64,000 nt of DNA from Cranoglanis bouderius (Eukaryota > Chordata > Actinopteri > Siluriformes > Cranoglanididae): positions 37,769,301-37,833,300 of the forward strand of contig CM042535.1 in NCBI GenBank assembly GCA_023630585.1, given 5' to 3'. Below are positions 32,641 to 45,409 of the stretch, one piece after another (the stretch's first letter is position 1; each line of letters starts with the position of its first letter). The notes below the pieces were generated by a model that saw only the letters and a program-made list of their open reading frames with translations, did not search any database and was not told where the DNA came from. The position numbers were made by a program, and so were the translations under genes.

Positions 32641-33148
32641 TGTTAGCATACTGTATGTATTAAAAATAGAAGTGCTATAAAATAGGGTTAGTAAACACAT
32701 TTTTTTCCATCGGTGTGTGCCATTCGTCCTCCTGTGTGTTTTTATTTTAGCATACTTATGATTTTATTATTCTAGCTAGCAGGGAGGTCTATCCGTCGAA
32801 CAGGCAGTGGTATTAATAAGCACCAAAAGTGCTTTCTATTTCCATCAAGAGATCTCAGACACTGGAGAACAGGAAGCTGGAGACATGAGCAACCTTGTGG
32901 ATCGAAAGGAATAAAACACTCTGGGTCGTGCTGATATATAGCGAAACAATCGACATCGGGGTTACTGGGTTAACGATAACGTAAAAGAACATTAAATATG
33001 GAGGATATTATTAGGTGAAATGAGAAATGAGACACACATCATCAGATTCGTGAATTCAGGAATGGAACATTCCACAATATGGCAAAGCAAACTCCATCAC
33101 TCTGACAGGAGAAATGCAATTAAGAGATAACATTCAAACAGATAAAAT

Positions 33149-33150
<2 letters not shown>
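32641..33150. other. Unrecognised intergenic DNA
   Basis: AT-rich and unique. No repeat or gene seen. Confidence 0.45.
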
Positions 33151-33205
<55 letters not shown>

Positions 33206-33419
33206 AGAATAATCCTTGTGTGCAGAGCAGCAGTCAATACGTATGCTGCACAGTCTAAACGGATTCTCACCGGCTTTCCACACCATGGGTTTTTTAGATG
33301 TGCGTCTGTTGGAGGAAATATGGACCTGGATAACGAACGTGAACCGAGTCGACGTGACGTCAGAAGATTTTTCCTCCGCTGGAAACTAACATTTGCGTCT
33401 TCTTAAAGAAAGAGAGAGA

Positions 33420-33456
<37 letters not shown>
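33151..33456. repeat. (GT)n at 33151-33203 and (GA)n at 33411-33456
   Basis: Two microsatellites flanking about 200 bases of unique DNA. The frame through 33155-33406 starts in the GT run and has no domain. Confidence 0.95.
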
Positions 33457-33457
<1 letters not shown>

Positions 33458-34767
33458 AAGAAGGAACCAATCAAAGGAATCGTGTTCCATCGATCCATAG
33501 AGAGAGATGTTCTTCTTTTTCCTCAGTAGGTCCTCGAGGACTCTTGAAAACCCACGTTTTCAGTAATTGAAGGTTGTTGAAGAACGATTAGCCGTCTCGA
33601 GTGCGCCGAGTTGGAACAAAGGAGAAATGGAGAGGGGCAGGAAGTGCGCAAGAGTGCCTACAGGTAGTGTAGGATACAGGTTCTCGCCAGTGATTCTCCA
33701 ATTCCCTGCTCATTTTTCCTCAAATAAACCAAACGACGTTTCCATTAACAAGTCAGTACCTTATTATTAGAGACGGCACCAGGATCGGTACCGAGCCTAT
33801 ACCATCAACAAAAAGGTGGAATATTGAATAATAGAATGAACTTGACGGTGATTGGATTTGGAAAAGATTTTTTTATTTAGGTACTTGATTGTATTTTTTG
33901 TTAGGACTGGAAAAAAAAAAAGCTGTGTTTTTGTTCATTTTGTGCAATGAACATTTTCTAACTATTACTTCAACTAATACACAGTTCGGTGGGAATTCCG
34001 GGCCGCGTCCCAATCCGCATTCTACAGCATACACTAAATAAGCGACGCACCATAGGTGTACTATCATACTGTTTAGTAGGGTAGAATGTAGAGTGAGACT
34101 TGCCCTAAGTATTCGTGACTGTTAATTAACAATAAAGATACTGTGTGATATCACCCAATACACTGCATAGGGATGTTAAATGGATAAAATAGGGTAATAT
34201 ATGTAAATGTACTAAAAAATAATATATTAAAAACACTAATTTAGTCACTAGCCGGTCTACAGTTGTTAAATGTCAAAAATACACACACCAAGAGCGAACA
34301 GAAGCATCAGCTTGCTCTTCCTCGGTTAAACTGGCGTTGAAATGCATTAATACACATAATTCATCAAACACATCCTACTGGCTAACGATACAAATGTATC
34401 CCATTTAGGATCAATTAAATCACCTTAATGAATGTTTTTTAACCGGCAAAGTTAAGAACTAGTAATTAAACCTGGACACACAGAGTTCAGTACGTTATCA
34501 ACATTTCCAGGATGTATATTAACATTCGGTAATTAAATTTTTGCTCATTTACAGTACGCAGATTTTCAGTCATGGATTAAGGTGTACGTCGTTAATCTTT
34601 TAAAATTAAAATGTCAGTTAATACACGTGTTAACTTCTGTTTCTTACTTTGTTGACATTACTTACACTTTATAAACGCTGAAGTTTAGGGTTTGTTGATG
34701 TTAATTAATACAGTAAGTAATGCTAGTTGACGGAACCTGAATGTAAAAACAGAATCTTATATATTTA

Positions 34768-34770
<3 letters not shown>
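33457..34770. other. Unrecognised AT-rich intergenic DNA
   Basis: Unique, rising to high AT content at 34100-34770. No gene, tandem array or transposon end found. Confidence 0.5.

Positions 34771-34802
<32 letters not shown>
34771..34802. repeat. (TA)n microsatellite
   Basis: TA run of about 32 bases. Confidence 0.97.
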
Positions 34803-34806
<4 letters not shown>

Positions 34807-35158
34807 ATAAGTAAGAAAAGAAAGCTACATTCTGTAACGTGGACAAATTCCCAATCTTGATGCCGTCGTTACGTAACGCAGAAAGGGAACTTAAGCTTTC
34901 CTTTCTAACGTGTTTTGTAATAGTTTACGCCATTACAGAGTGACGTTTTGTCTTTAAATAAAACCAGACTTGAGTCGATGCTGGAGCCGGAGAGAGCATG
35001 TCGGCGTGAGCCGTTTGCAGTATTGCTAACGATTAGCTGTCTCGAGGGCGGAGTTCGGGTGATAAAAAGGAAAGCAAGCGGTGGACCGAGAGCGCGCTCA
35101 GCTCTTTCTGAAGGCGTAAATCTGAAGCCGAGATGTGAGGCGATCAGCGAAAACACAA

Positions 35159-35160
<2 letters not shown>
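34803..35160. other. Unrecognised intergenic DNA
   Basis: Unique. Opposing frames at 34905-35219 (-) and 34948-35310 (+) overlap almost completely and run into the CA tract; neither resembles a known protein. Confidence 0.45.

Positions 35161-35197
<37 letters not shown>
35161..35197. repeat. (CA)n microsatellite
   Basis: CA run of 37 bases, followed by GAGAGA. Confidence 0.97.
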
Positions 35198-35200
<3 letters not shown>

Positions 35201-37564
35201 AGAGACAGATCACAGGCAATACTTCTTTTTTTTTTTTTTACTCGAATAAGCAACTCAGTCTCACACAAAATTCACATGAGTATAAATTACCAGTACGAAT
35301 TAAATCATAATTAAAGTTATGATTGCTAACTCCGCCCCTCAGCCTAACATTAGCCATTCAGTACTTTACACAGCAGTCAGTTCCACAATAGTATAGATTT
35401 CACTCTGATTTCGATTTGGTAAAGGTGTGAAAGGTGTGAAAGCGTCCTTGTTTATGTTTTGTTTTTTTTAAATCCCCAAAACCATACATACACACGACCT
35501 TCCCCTGGCATCACCTTGTACATCTTGTCTAACAATATGGCGAAATTGTATCAGGAATATGTAGGATTCCTCTTTCATAAGGCTGTCTTGCCCTATACAG
35601 TGGGCCCCACTTGGAAATGAAAAGACAACGAGAGGGTCTGTGAGACGACGATAACACCAGGACCGCTAGCACTAAAGCGTAAAAGATAAAACAGAGCGCT
35701 TGCTTTATTCTCATCCCTACACATCATAAAAATAATAAGACAATATTACTGCCAGAACTGTGCGCCGACTGATAACAGCACTAATATATTTCACTCCCCC
35801 CCCCCACCCCCCCTTTCAACTGTACGAATTTGATAGTTCTGCAAGCGTGGAATTATTGCTGACAGATGAAATTTATTTTACGCCGCGTTTATGTATCCGT
35901 ACTATTTCATATCCCTTTCGCATGCTCCGGGCGTATCGGCTTCACACACTGAATCAGCACCAGATTAGAAGATGGAGTCCATGCTACGGTTGTAGGGATT
36001 CGGATGAAGAAAAAAAAAAATGGGTCGCTCTGATAAAGATTGGATTATATGATAAAGTTCTGACCTGCTCGAGTGTGGGTTTTTTTTTTTTTTTTTTTTT
36101 CGGTCGGGGCAGAATAAAAGAGGAAAGGAAGTTATTAGGAAGTGACAAGTTAAAGTAGTAAGTCAAAAGAAACCTACAGAGGTTCAACAATTTCCAAGAG
36201 TTACAACAATATTTAAACGTATAAATCTAATCTAATATTAGTCTATTTTACTGCTGATATATTGATGCATACATATTCATAGTTGTAACGATCACAATAA
36301 TTAATTAATTAATTGAACGAAATGGCTTCCACACTCATTCTTCAGCAAGCACATAGAATAGCACTTGATCCAGCGCAGGCTATTATTTCGCGCATTTTTG
36401 TTATCGTGCTCCAGCTGTACCACGGATTAATGAAGCCACGTGACACGAAATCGAGGTCATGAAATCGTAACGTGTGCGTGGGATGTCGGCGATTTTATCC
36501 TGCTTTGAAGTCGCTATTCGGATTTGTCAGAGTAATGAACAAATGTTTGTAATAGTTTAAAAGTTAATAGTTGACCAACATTAGCTAAGCTATCCAGTAA
36601 TACAAACAAAGCACTGTGCTAAAGAAGCTAGAAACGTTTACTAGCAAGCTAGAAAACATTAGCTATATCATGTTAATAAGTATATCTTGATATTTTGCCT
36701 TCAAATATAAATATATAACATATATGTATAAAAAAAAAATTTCTGAATATTATTTGAACAGTTCATTTTGTTCCAATGTCTCCAATATGCCATCATAGCA
36801 ACAGCATCATCCTTATAATTAACCCAGACATGTCTCTTTCAACCAGGCAAAAAAATCAAAGCACCCTGTGTTCTATGTAAAAGCAACGCTTCATATCAGT
36901 ACAAAATTCCATCTGCTTCGTTCTCGCTGTAGACGCGCTGACCTTTTCTCCTGGAACGCAATTAACTTCGACGTTATGACGAAGCACATGCTGTGCGTGT
37001 TGTTCTGCGGCATCTATTTTCAGGTTTCCGAGTTCTGAGAAGTTTCCCAGAGAACAGTGAGCGTGCTGAGATGTGCTTTTTTTTTTTTTTTTTTTTTTTT
37101 TTTACAGCTTATTTTCAAACATGCATTTTGGAGTCTCCATTTTGTGATTGCGATTCATCTCTCCGCATTTTCCTCAAGGCATTTCCATAAAACTGACGTT
37201 TTTCTGCTCCAGCGGACCGACCGACCGTCGTAAAAAAATAAATAAATAAACACAAATGTTTCTGCTGACGATCTCACTAACAGCAGGAGTTCAATCAGGA
37301 AGAAGAAGGAAAAGAAGTGTGCTGATTTTTGAAAGCGAGTCAGGAACAGAGCTCCTAGCCCGGCTTCCCCCTGCCGAACAAATTCATCACGTGTGTTCTT
37401 AATTGAATGTGTTTCTCGTTGCAAAGACCTTGGATGAGGAAATAAGGGATTGTGTACCATCAGCAAGATGATATCAGTTAGTTCCTTGGTACAAACCATG
37501 TAAATGGTGTAAACTTGCTGAGGTAAATATAGCTGGTGCAGCTGGAATTTTTGAATTTTTTTAA
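35198..37564. other. Long stretch of mostly unique AT-rich DNA with homopolymer runs
   Basis: No gene or recognised element. It holds T runs at about 35226-35239, 36080-36100 and 37078-37103, a C-rich run at 35796-35813 and an A run at 36009-36019. The frames at 35760-36158 (+) and 37155-37499 (-) cross these runs and have no domain. Confidence 0.5.
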
Positions 37565-37938
37565 TACACCTGCAATTAAATATTCATCCAATTATCCAAT
37601 CACGTGGCAGCACTATATATAAAACAACGCAGATACCGATGAAGAGAAATATCCAATGAGAGGCCGTTCTGTTCAGGAACGGTTTGAGGAACATGACAAA
37701 GAGTTCAAGGTGTTCGCCTCCAAATTCTCCAGATCTCAATCATCTGTGGGACGTGCTGGACAATCAAATCCGATCCATGGAGGTCCCACCTCGCAACTTA
37801 CAGGACTTTAAGCATCTGCTGCTAACATCTTGGTGTCAGATACCACAGCACACCTTCAGAGGTCTTGTGGCGACATAAGAGAAGGGGGACCTACACAATA
37901 TTAGGCAGGTGGTTTTAATGTTATGGCTGATCGGTGTA
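37565..37938 (+). mobile_element. Deleted Tc1/mariner-like element, possibly chimeric
   Basis: The right end TTTTAATGTTATGGCTGATCGGTGTA (27 bases ending at 37938, quoted here only by its last part GGCTGATCGGTGTA) is a known fish Tc1-type terminal repeat. Upstream is a transposase C-terminus. The left part (CAATTATCCAATCACGTGGC and GAGAGGCCGTTCTG) looks like the 5' region of a different fish Tc1 family, so the copy may join two families. I found no left inverted repeat. Confidence 0.7.
37684..37878 (+). pseudogene. Tc1/mariner transposase C-terminal remnant lacking its last catalytic residue
   Basis: The frame reads PPNSPDLNHLWDVLDNQIRS and then MEVPPRNLQDFKHLLLTSWCQ and QHTFRGLVAT. Related transposases have Pro-Ile-Glu between the DLN and HLW of this motif, and that Glu is the final acidic residue of the DDE catalytic triad. 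Here those three residues are missing (deletion at about 37739-37742). The first two catalytic Asp regions are also absent, so the protein would be inactive. The frame ends shortly before the terminal repeat. Confidence 0.8.
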
Positions 37939-38505
37939 TTTTCAGTGCACTTTTTCCAGGACTAGTATTTCAGAACTGAATGACAACATTATCGAGAGGC
38001 TCTTCAGAGCAACACCATGTTTGTGATGTGTTTGGGAAGCCCTGTGCTGTTTGGAGTCATAAATACATGACATTTAAAAAAAAAATTCTGTGAAAAATAG
38101 AGAAAGCAGACGCTTACTACAGACATGGCGGGTAGTCAGTAAAATGAATCTTACTGATGCTCTTTTCAAAAAGAAAACAAAAAATTGTTTATGATATTTT
38201 GGCATCTCTGAGTCACCAGAGAGGGTCTAGAGAATAAGCGCTCCGACTCTTTCAGTGGCAGTAAAGAGCGAAAGCTAAGCTACACTACAGATTTACAGAT
38301 GAGTCGACTCAGACAGCACACAATTTTACATCTCTACCTCGTAATATAAAGCTTATATTACACCGATGTGGTGGCGTGATGAAGCGGAGTTACTGTTACC
38401 ACCCCAAAGATCATTTTCCTATAATAGTAAACGTCCCCAAGTGTTTTATTTCTATTATACCACAGCAACAATTGCAATAATTTATTTATTAAAGAACAAC
38501 ACATC
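37939..38505. other. Unrecognised intergenic DNA
   Basis: Unique and AT-rich. No feature identified. Confidence 0.45.
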
Positions 38506-38835
38506 GTGCCCATCCATCCATCCATTTTCCGTACTTCTTATCCTACACAGGGTCGTGAGGAGCCTGGAGCCTATCCCAGAGAACTCGGGGCACAAGATGG
38601 GGGACACCCTGGACGGGGGGCCAACCCGGACGGGGGGCCAACCCATCGCAGGACACAATCGCACACCCATTCACACACTACGGACACTTTGGAGACACCA
38701 ATCAGCCTACATTGTATGTCTTTAGACTGGGGGAGGAAACCGGAGTACCCAGAGGGAACCCCCGAAACACGGGGAGAAATGCGAGCTCCGCACACACAGG
38801 GTGGTGCGAAGCAAACGTCATTCTCGCACCACCAC
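38506..38835 (-). mobile_element. tRNA-headed SINE, reverse orientation, head damaged
   Basis: Same family as 23594-23893. On the minus strand it has the body GGTTTCCTCCCCCAGTCTAAAG, the CA/GTGTG segment, CCTGGGATAGG-type sequence near 38572 (seen here as CTATCCCAG on the plus strand) and the GGAT tail at 38510-38524. A local duplication, GGACGGGGGGCCAACCC (about 38611-38643), makes it longer. The tRNA-like head is mostly gone. Confidence 0.87.
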
Positions 38836-38881
38836 CCTCTCTGTTTTCTCTCTTATGTAGGTTAATAATACAAAAACTCCA

Positions 38882-39000
38882 GCTTGTCATGATACTAAAC
38901 AACAAAGCGTAAAGGAGATAACGTAAGCGTCCTGAAACGTCGGAAAACTTACCTCTGAGCACCGACACTGGAGACTCCTTCCATAAATGTTAAATAAACA
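38882..39000 (-). repeat. MITE-like family A, reverse partial copy
   Basis: CTTGTCATGATACT, GTCGGAAAACTTACCTC and GACACTGGAGACTCCTTCCAT are shared with 47861-48000. The last of these is the reverse complement of the core at 23367. It leads directly into dispersed repeat B at 39018. Confidence 0.75.
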
Positions 39001-39017
39001 GATCTGAGGATTCAACA

Positions 39018-39312
39018 GCGCTGTGGTACTCACATTTCCGAGATGAAGCAAACCAAAAACAACTGTAAGCATACACTGATTTTTACACACACATTCAGGT
39101 ATTACGCAATTTGTGAGGACCGTCTCTCTGTTTTATTCAAACGAAAATTATATAAGAAGTTTCTTTTATACTGTGTATGACACACTATATTTGACAAGTA
39201 GGGACCTTCGACCCAGATGGCATGACGAGGACCGCTTTGAGAAGGTGTGTATGCAAAACGAGGACCTGAGGTGAAGAAAAGTGTAGCGCTACACCGACGC
39301 ATAAGCAAACAC
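39018..39312. repeat. Dispersed repeat B, copy 2
   Basis: Collinear with 25127-25432. It starts at GCTGTGGTACTCACATTTCC and ends near AAGCAAACACACG. It is preceded by family A sequence, whereas copy 1 is followed by it. Confidence 0.8.
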
Positions 39313-41239
39313 ACGCTTTTCAAGTTCAAGTGTAAAGGTAATGAAAGCTGAGACACACACACACAAACACACACACACACATGTACACACAGCCCTCCAG
39401 TAGATTTGCAACAAACCGCTGATTACACAAAGCAGCTGTGACTCAGAAACACACACTCACACGTACATACACACATACACAAACCTGAAAAGGTCAGGAG
39501 GAAAAGTTCATTGTTCAGGCACAGAAAAGCGCTTTGTTGCCTCTAATGCTCTTTTCTTTCAGAGCAACAAAAGGAAGTGGCAGGATAATTGCTTTACATA
39601 ACACACTGAACGCAATCAGGGGTGTTTAGTCAGGTCTGATAGAATAAAAGATAGAATACATTTATTTATTTAAAACCTTACCGGCATTTGTTTATCCATT
39701 GTGTAGCTAAGCGGTCACATCAATTTTGTATAATTTGTCTATTCATTCATTTAAAGTCATGTAGTACTTAAATAAATAGATTTACAACCAGATGGACATT
39801 TTCTGTTCTTTTTGAACAATTGTGAGCCAGAAATGATTGTGAACCAGATGTAGTTGCTGAGTCTCTTTATTTTTTTAGAGGTTATAGTCATAATTCTCCA
39901 AAGTCTAAAAAACCACAGCCGACATCTTTAACTTGGGCAAGTCTATAATCAGCATCCAAACAAAATGCCAAGGCTTCAAACTAGAAACTACCAGAAATCT
40001 GAAAATACAGGAGAACTTGCTAGAATTAAGATCTAGATGAAAAGAAACAATAAAACCTTCAGTCTGTTCCATCAAAATGGTGCTCTGCATCTTGCTGCAT
40101 ATCATGGATCTTCTGTATCCGCAATATACTTCAAGAAAGAATGGGTTCCTCAAGAATTTCTGGTTGGGGAACTGTACCAGATTTCAGAATATGTCCTAAT
40201 TGGAACCTGTAGGATCCTATATTGAGGAACAAATCAGAATTTTCAAAGGTGCTATAATATGAAATAGCAGAAATTCACCAAGTATGTAGTGTATAGTGTG
40301 CCATTTCAGACCTTTTGGGGGGGTTGTGGGGAACACCTTTGGGGTTTATCTTGGAGCCATTTCTGAAAGGCAAGCATTCTGTTGGGGTTCCTTTGCTGGT
40401 TCCTCTAGACCAAGGATCACCAATTTTACCCACAAAAAGCCTAATAGTTCATTAAAAACCAGTATCGAACGGAATTATAGTCGGTGTGGGTAAGATTGGT
40501 GATCTCGGGTCTAGAGAGACCAACCAATCCAGAACCCTCTAACGTGCTCGGTTCAACTTTTCGCCTAACGGTGATAACACATGGTCATAAAACATCGTTA
40601 TCTCGCGCAATCCATAATCAGCATTCTAAAACAACCAAAGATGAAAATCTGAAACTAATAGAAATGATAAGATTTGACTAAAAACAACAAAAATAGTGCA
40701 ATACGTGGTGAATAGGGTGTAGATTTGGACATATGGTGGGAATACTATATTGGTTTATTGGTACTGTTTAATATTATATACGTAGGCGACACTATAAAGC
40801 TGATGACAATAACAGACTATTTAGTTGTGTCTTTTATTTTTTTTTATTTACTCGCTCACTGAGTCTACGGGAATCCTGGGAGTGATGAAATTATTGCAGG
40901 TGTGAAGTGTGTGTGTGTGTGTCGTCGTTGTTGACAGGTGTTTGGCAGGCCTCAGCTCTGCTTGTCAGTCAGCTGCTCAGACGTTATTAGTTGTAAATCC
41001 TTTGAATCTCTTGAGATCCAAGAGAAAAAAAATCAACAGCAACAACAACAGATCTACAAGTTAAAAAAGTTATAAAAGAAAAAATGCGTTTTTTTCCCCC
41101 CTCAGTCTCAATTTCACACTCAGCTGAGGAACAGTGCACTTTAATTAGGAAATAAAGATAAAACAGTACGTTGAAGTCGTACACCACCTGGTAACTATAG
41201 CAACCTACAATGAGGTTGTATTTATAAACGTGTCACGAG
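39313..41239. other. Mostly unique intergenic DNA
   Basis: A short (CA)n lies at 39353-39382 and (GT)n at 40907-40922. No gene-like frame. Text such as TAGGATCCTATATTGAGGAAC near 40209 weakly resembles neighbouring degenerate repeats. Confidence 0.45.
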
Positions 41240-43075
41240 TCCTGGAAGTTCAAGTTTAAGTTCCAACTAGAACATATTGATTTCATTTTTAGTGTTCCAG
41301 CAAGACTGTCTTTTTTTATGTTACAAATACCAGTAAGGGTTCCTACTAGAACGTACGTTTCCAAGTTCCAAGTGCTAGAATTCATATCTAGTTAGTGTTC
41401 TTACTTTACACAATTAGCAATCAATATACAGCATCATTTTTCATTTTTTTTCCCCAGAAATGTCCCAAGAGCTAAATTCCATTCACAGTCAGTGTTCCTA
41501 CTAGAACCTCAGATATTTTTAAAGAAAAGTGTTAGAATATACTTTATATTTAGTTTAGTTAATGTTCCTACTAGCATAAAAAAATGCTAGAATTTCTTCA
41601 GTTACTGTATCTTTTTTTTTTTTACCCTACTAAACCCTTTTTAATTCTCTGAATGCTAGAATTTATATTTATTGAGGTTCCTCTAGAGCATTTGCTTTTA
41701 TTTTCCAAGTGCTAGAATTAATATCGATTTAGTGTTCTCACTAGAACATCTTTTCGTAATGTCTCAGCTGCTACAATTCATGTTTAGTTAGTGTTCCTAG
41801 TAGAATATGAACAATTTATTGATGTTCTAGAGTGTGCTAGAGGTCATATCTCGTTTTCTTACTTGAACATCCTTTTTGTTTTTCAAAATTGTACCAAGTA
41901 CACCTAGTTGATGTTCCTACTAGAACATATTTTTAGTTTCTTCCTAAAAGTGCTAGAAATGTTAAAATTTATATCTAGTGTTTCTACTAGACCACGTTTT
42001 TAATGATCCAAATGCAAGAATTCATATCCAGTGGCTTCGTTTTGTTTTGTTCCCCCACCAAAAAAAAATGTTCCTAGTTCCTACTAGAAGTAGGAAAAAC
42101 GTTTTTTTTTTTTTCTGAAAAACGTCTCAAATCCTAGATTTTATATCTGGTTAGTATTCCTACTAGAAATAAAGGTACCAAGTGCTAAAAATCACTTCTA
42201 ATTAGAATTTGTACCGGAACGACAGACATTTTAGGAAATGCTAGAACATGGATCTAGCTGATGTTCTGACTAGAACATAATTTTTTTGCTTCAAAAAAGT
42301 CCCAAAAACAAATTTCAAAATGATATTTAGTACTGTCCTTACTAACATGCCTCGCCCCTCCCCCCTCCCAATGTTCTATGTGCTTGAATTAATACCTAGT
42401 TAGCATTCCTAAGATAACAAACTTTTTCATATATAAAGTGCTAGAATTTCATATCTAGCTAGTGTTTCTAGTAGATAAATCTTTTTTAGTGTTCCAAATG
42501 CTAGAAATTCAAATCTAATGAGGGTTCATGCTAGAACTGCTAAAATTTGAGTTCAGCTACTGTTCCTACTAGAATGTCAATTTTTGTTGTTTTTCAAAAA
42601 CGTCCCAAGTGAAAGAATTCTGTTATGTTTTGAGTAAATTCGAAAGGTTTGTTTAGCATTTGGTCTAAACATTAATCATAAAACTGACAAATGCTAGATT
42701 TTATATATAGTTGGTGTTATTATTAGAACATTGTTTGTTTGTTTGTTTGTTTTTGTTTTATGTTTCTTTCTTTATTTTTTTTTTTTATTTCATAAATGCC
42801 CCAAGTGCTAAAGTTCATTTCTAGTTAGTGATTCAACCATTTTAGGAACCGTATCATTCCTAGCCATTTTAAGAAAAGTGCTAAAAGATGTCTAGTTGAT
42901 GTTTCTACTAGAACATCTTTGTTTTTCCTCTAAAATGTGTTTAAAATGTTTCAAATTGTTTTCATATTGTTTTGTTTTTTTCTACTAGACTGTTAATGTA
43001 AGGTTGTTAATGTTCCAAACGCAAGAATTTATATATAATAAGGGTTCCTACTAGAGCATTTTTGCTTTTTCAGAA
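41240..43075. repeat. Degenerate CCTACTAGAAC array, 1.8 kb
   Basis: Units of roughly 60-80 bases built on AAGTGCTAGAATTCATATC, then TAGTTAGTGTTCCTACTAGAAC, then a T-rich spacer. Clear occurrences of ACTAGAAC or variants lie near 41268, 41344, 41499, 41750, 41918, 42270 and 42550. Heavily diverged with irregular spacing, so old. There is no coding potential. Confidence 0.85.
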
Positions 43076-43597
43076 TTCCTTCATTCCTTCTTCGTTCATA
43101 GCGTTCCAAGATCGTAATTAATTTTTATATAAAATAGAATTATATTATATTTAATTAATTATATTAATAAATAAATAAATAAAATTGATTTTTGAGTTTT
43201 ATTTAGCCTTTGTTTCCAACACTGTGTCCCAAATGCCTGGTACTTATTAGACTCCATCATATGCCAGCTTTAAGATGCACCCCATGTTGAGTTTTCACCT
43301 TTCACAATGATCTTCCTCCTCAGCAGCACTGAACTGTAAATAAACACTACTCGGTTGTTTGGCTCACCGTTTATTGATGTTATGCTTACTTTTGTTCCAG
43401 AGTGTGTCAAACAGTGCAGAACTTTCTGCCTTCGTAGTCTTTCTCTGTAAAAAAAAACAAAAAAAAACAGTTGTTTACTGGAGTCTGAGAGCAAAAATCA
43501 AAGACGAGGAGAGGGAGGGGTAATGTTTTCCCTCATTTTTCTTCTTCTTTTACAATGAGTTGTCAGAACACGTTATTGGCAAATGCTGCTAACGCAT

Positions 43598-43599
<2 letters not shown>
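43076..43599. other. Unrecognised intergenic DNA
   Basis: AT-rich unique sequence. The minus frame at 43270-43494 has no domain. Confidence 0.45.

Positions 43600-43642
<43 letters not shown>
43600..43642. repeat. (GT)n microsatellite
   Basis: GT run ending in GCGCACGCG. Confidence 0.97.
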
Positions 43643-43645
<3 letters not shown>

Positions 43646-43920
43646 ACGCGAAGAAGTTGGACTTGGATAAATTTTAATGACCTTCACAGGATCGATTTAA
43701 CATTAAGTTCAACTTGAAGTTTATTTGGAGGAAAACTTGAAGGAGGGCAGGTCTTTTCGAGCCCTACTGTAGTGTACAGGTTAAGCTCCAGCAAGGTGTC
43801 CGTGATGATATTATGATTACGGTCTCAACCGAACAGTGAATTTGTACGAGTTTCGTTTTTTAAATTATGCTACACTTAGTTTTTGAAGAATTACATCATT
43901 AGGACATTTTTGTCAGTAGC

Positions 43921-44180
43921 TGAGGCTACGTCCACGTTAATCTTGATAAATTCGGAAGAAAAAAAACAAACAAAAAAAAAAAACGCATCTTTTCCTCTAC
44001 GTTTTGTCCACACCGAGACGGCGTTTTTGTCCAGCGGAATACGGAGCTTTTCGAAAACGAAAGCTCTCCCAAGCGGATACATTTAAAAGCGCCGTTTCCG
44101 TGTTGTAGCGAAACGGATAGATTCACAAACAGTGACGTATTTTTAGTCATGTGACGCGGTCAACTCGAAACAAACCGACT
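43921..44180. mobile_element. Possible non-autonomous hAT-like fragment
   Basis: GAGGCTACGTCCACG, TCTACGTTTTGTCCACACCGAG, CGGAGCTTTTCGAAAACG and GCGCCGTTTCCGTGTTGTAG resemble a fish non-autonomous repeat full of GAAAACG/CGTTTTC words that I associate with hAT elements (memory, not a search). No transposase and no clear terminal repeats; the ends are approximate. Confidence 0.35.
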
Positions 44181-45409
44181 TTATAGTCTTGGGTCACCCG
44201 CACACAAGATGATTTTAATTTAGGACGCGGATTCTAAATTCATTTGAAGGCCCCGATGAGAACCTTTATGAGAACCCTGACGAGAACCCGGCTCACGGGC
44301 CGTATGGTCTAGAAAGTCACGTATAGCTAAGCTTTTGTTCGTCTTTGCAGCTATTCATGATTATTGTTTTTTTTTTTTTTAAATCACGTTCATTCATTGA
44401 TCTTGAGTGAGGATTTTATCACGGTCAGGGTCGAGGTGGATCCCAGGAACACTTGGCTTGAGATGAGAATATGGGAAGGTGGGAATAACCTCACTTCTGT
44501 TGCGCCACTTCCCAGTTGTAGCTTTTCTTATGAACAGCTGTTCCTCGGTCACGCCAGCTGTGTACGCCTGAGGACTCCAGAGGTCGTAGTTTCACTTTTA
44601 CATGTGATTATCTGGACGCAAGCCAGAGACGAAATCCTGGTGTGTTGATGATATATACAGGTCCTGTATTATCAGGAAATCTCTACACCTGTTTCCTGCA
44701 GTAACAGTACATGTTCACTCTGAATTCTGATGGTCCGTACTAAATTACTCTGACGTCGTACATTGTTCTGCAGCTCCATTTGAACGTGTGTGTAGGTGTG
44801 TGTGTGTGTGTGTGTAACCCTTCGTACTTCACCTTGACCTTTCTCAAGGTGCGAGGGGGCAAGGCATTGCAAATTAAGCAGCGCTTTGTTCCCACGCGTT
44901 GACGTGAACGCATCGATCCGAATTAAACGATAAGGTCAGACTTTAGCTAGTCAAACGCTCCTCAGTCAGACGAGGCGATGTTTGTATTCATCAGACGCAC
45001 AAAGCACCTCTATCATGGCTTGATAAATTGTGTCCCGAGCTTTAATGGAGTCCTTCAATATTCTGCCATGCCATTAGACCTGCTTTGGCATTTCTGTAAG
45101 ACGCAAATGCTCGTTTTTGTGAGGACGTGGAAGGAGATGATCTCAGGACTACACACAGAATGAGTTAGTGTTAAAATGTTATTGCCAGTCCTTGTTCTAA
45201 TGCTAATCTCTTATAAGAAGCACGGGCGTGATTTTTATTATTATTTATTTTTTAAATGTATCTTACAATCTGTTAATTAGTTAAATTACTGGAACTTGTT
45301 TTTGAACAGTATATTAAGTAACAGGTTAAAATTGAACAATTTCTAACATTAACATTCCCTAACTTAAACCATATAGTGAGAGATGAGAGTGTTGTGTAAA
45401 ACTATAAAT
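44181..45409. other. Unique intergenic DNA, complex around 44.9-45.2 kb
   Basis: A short (GT)n is at 44798-44815. The part at 44890-45170 is non-repetitive with ATCCGAATTAAACGATAAGG and GGCTTGATAAATTGTG, which is compatible with a regulatory element but unproven. No gene seen. Confidence 0.4.

Noticed and set aside
39196..39216. Second CTCF site at CCCAGATGGCATG
   Set aside because: The upstream half of the consensus does not match; too weak to list.
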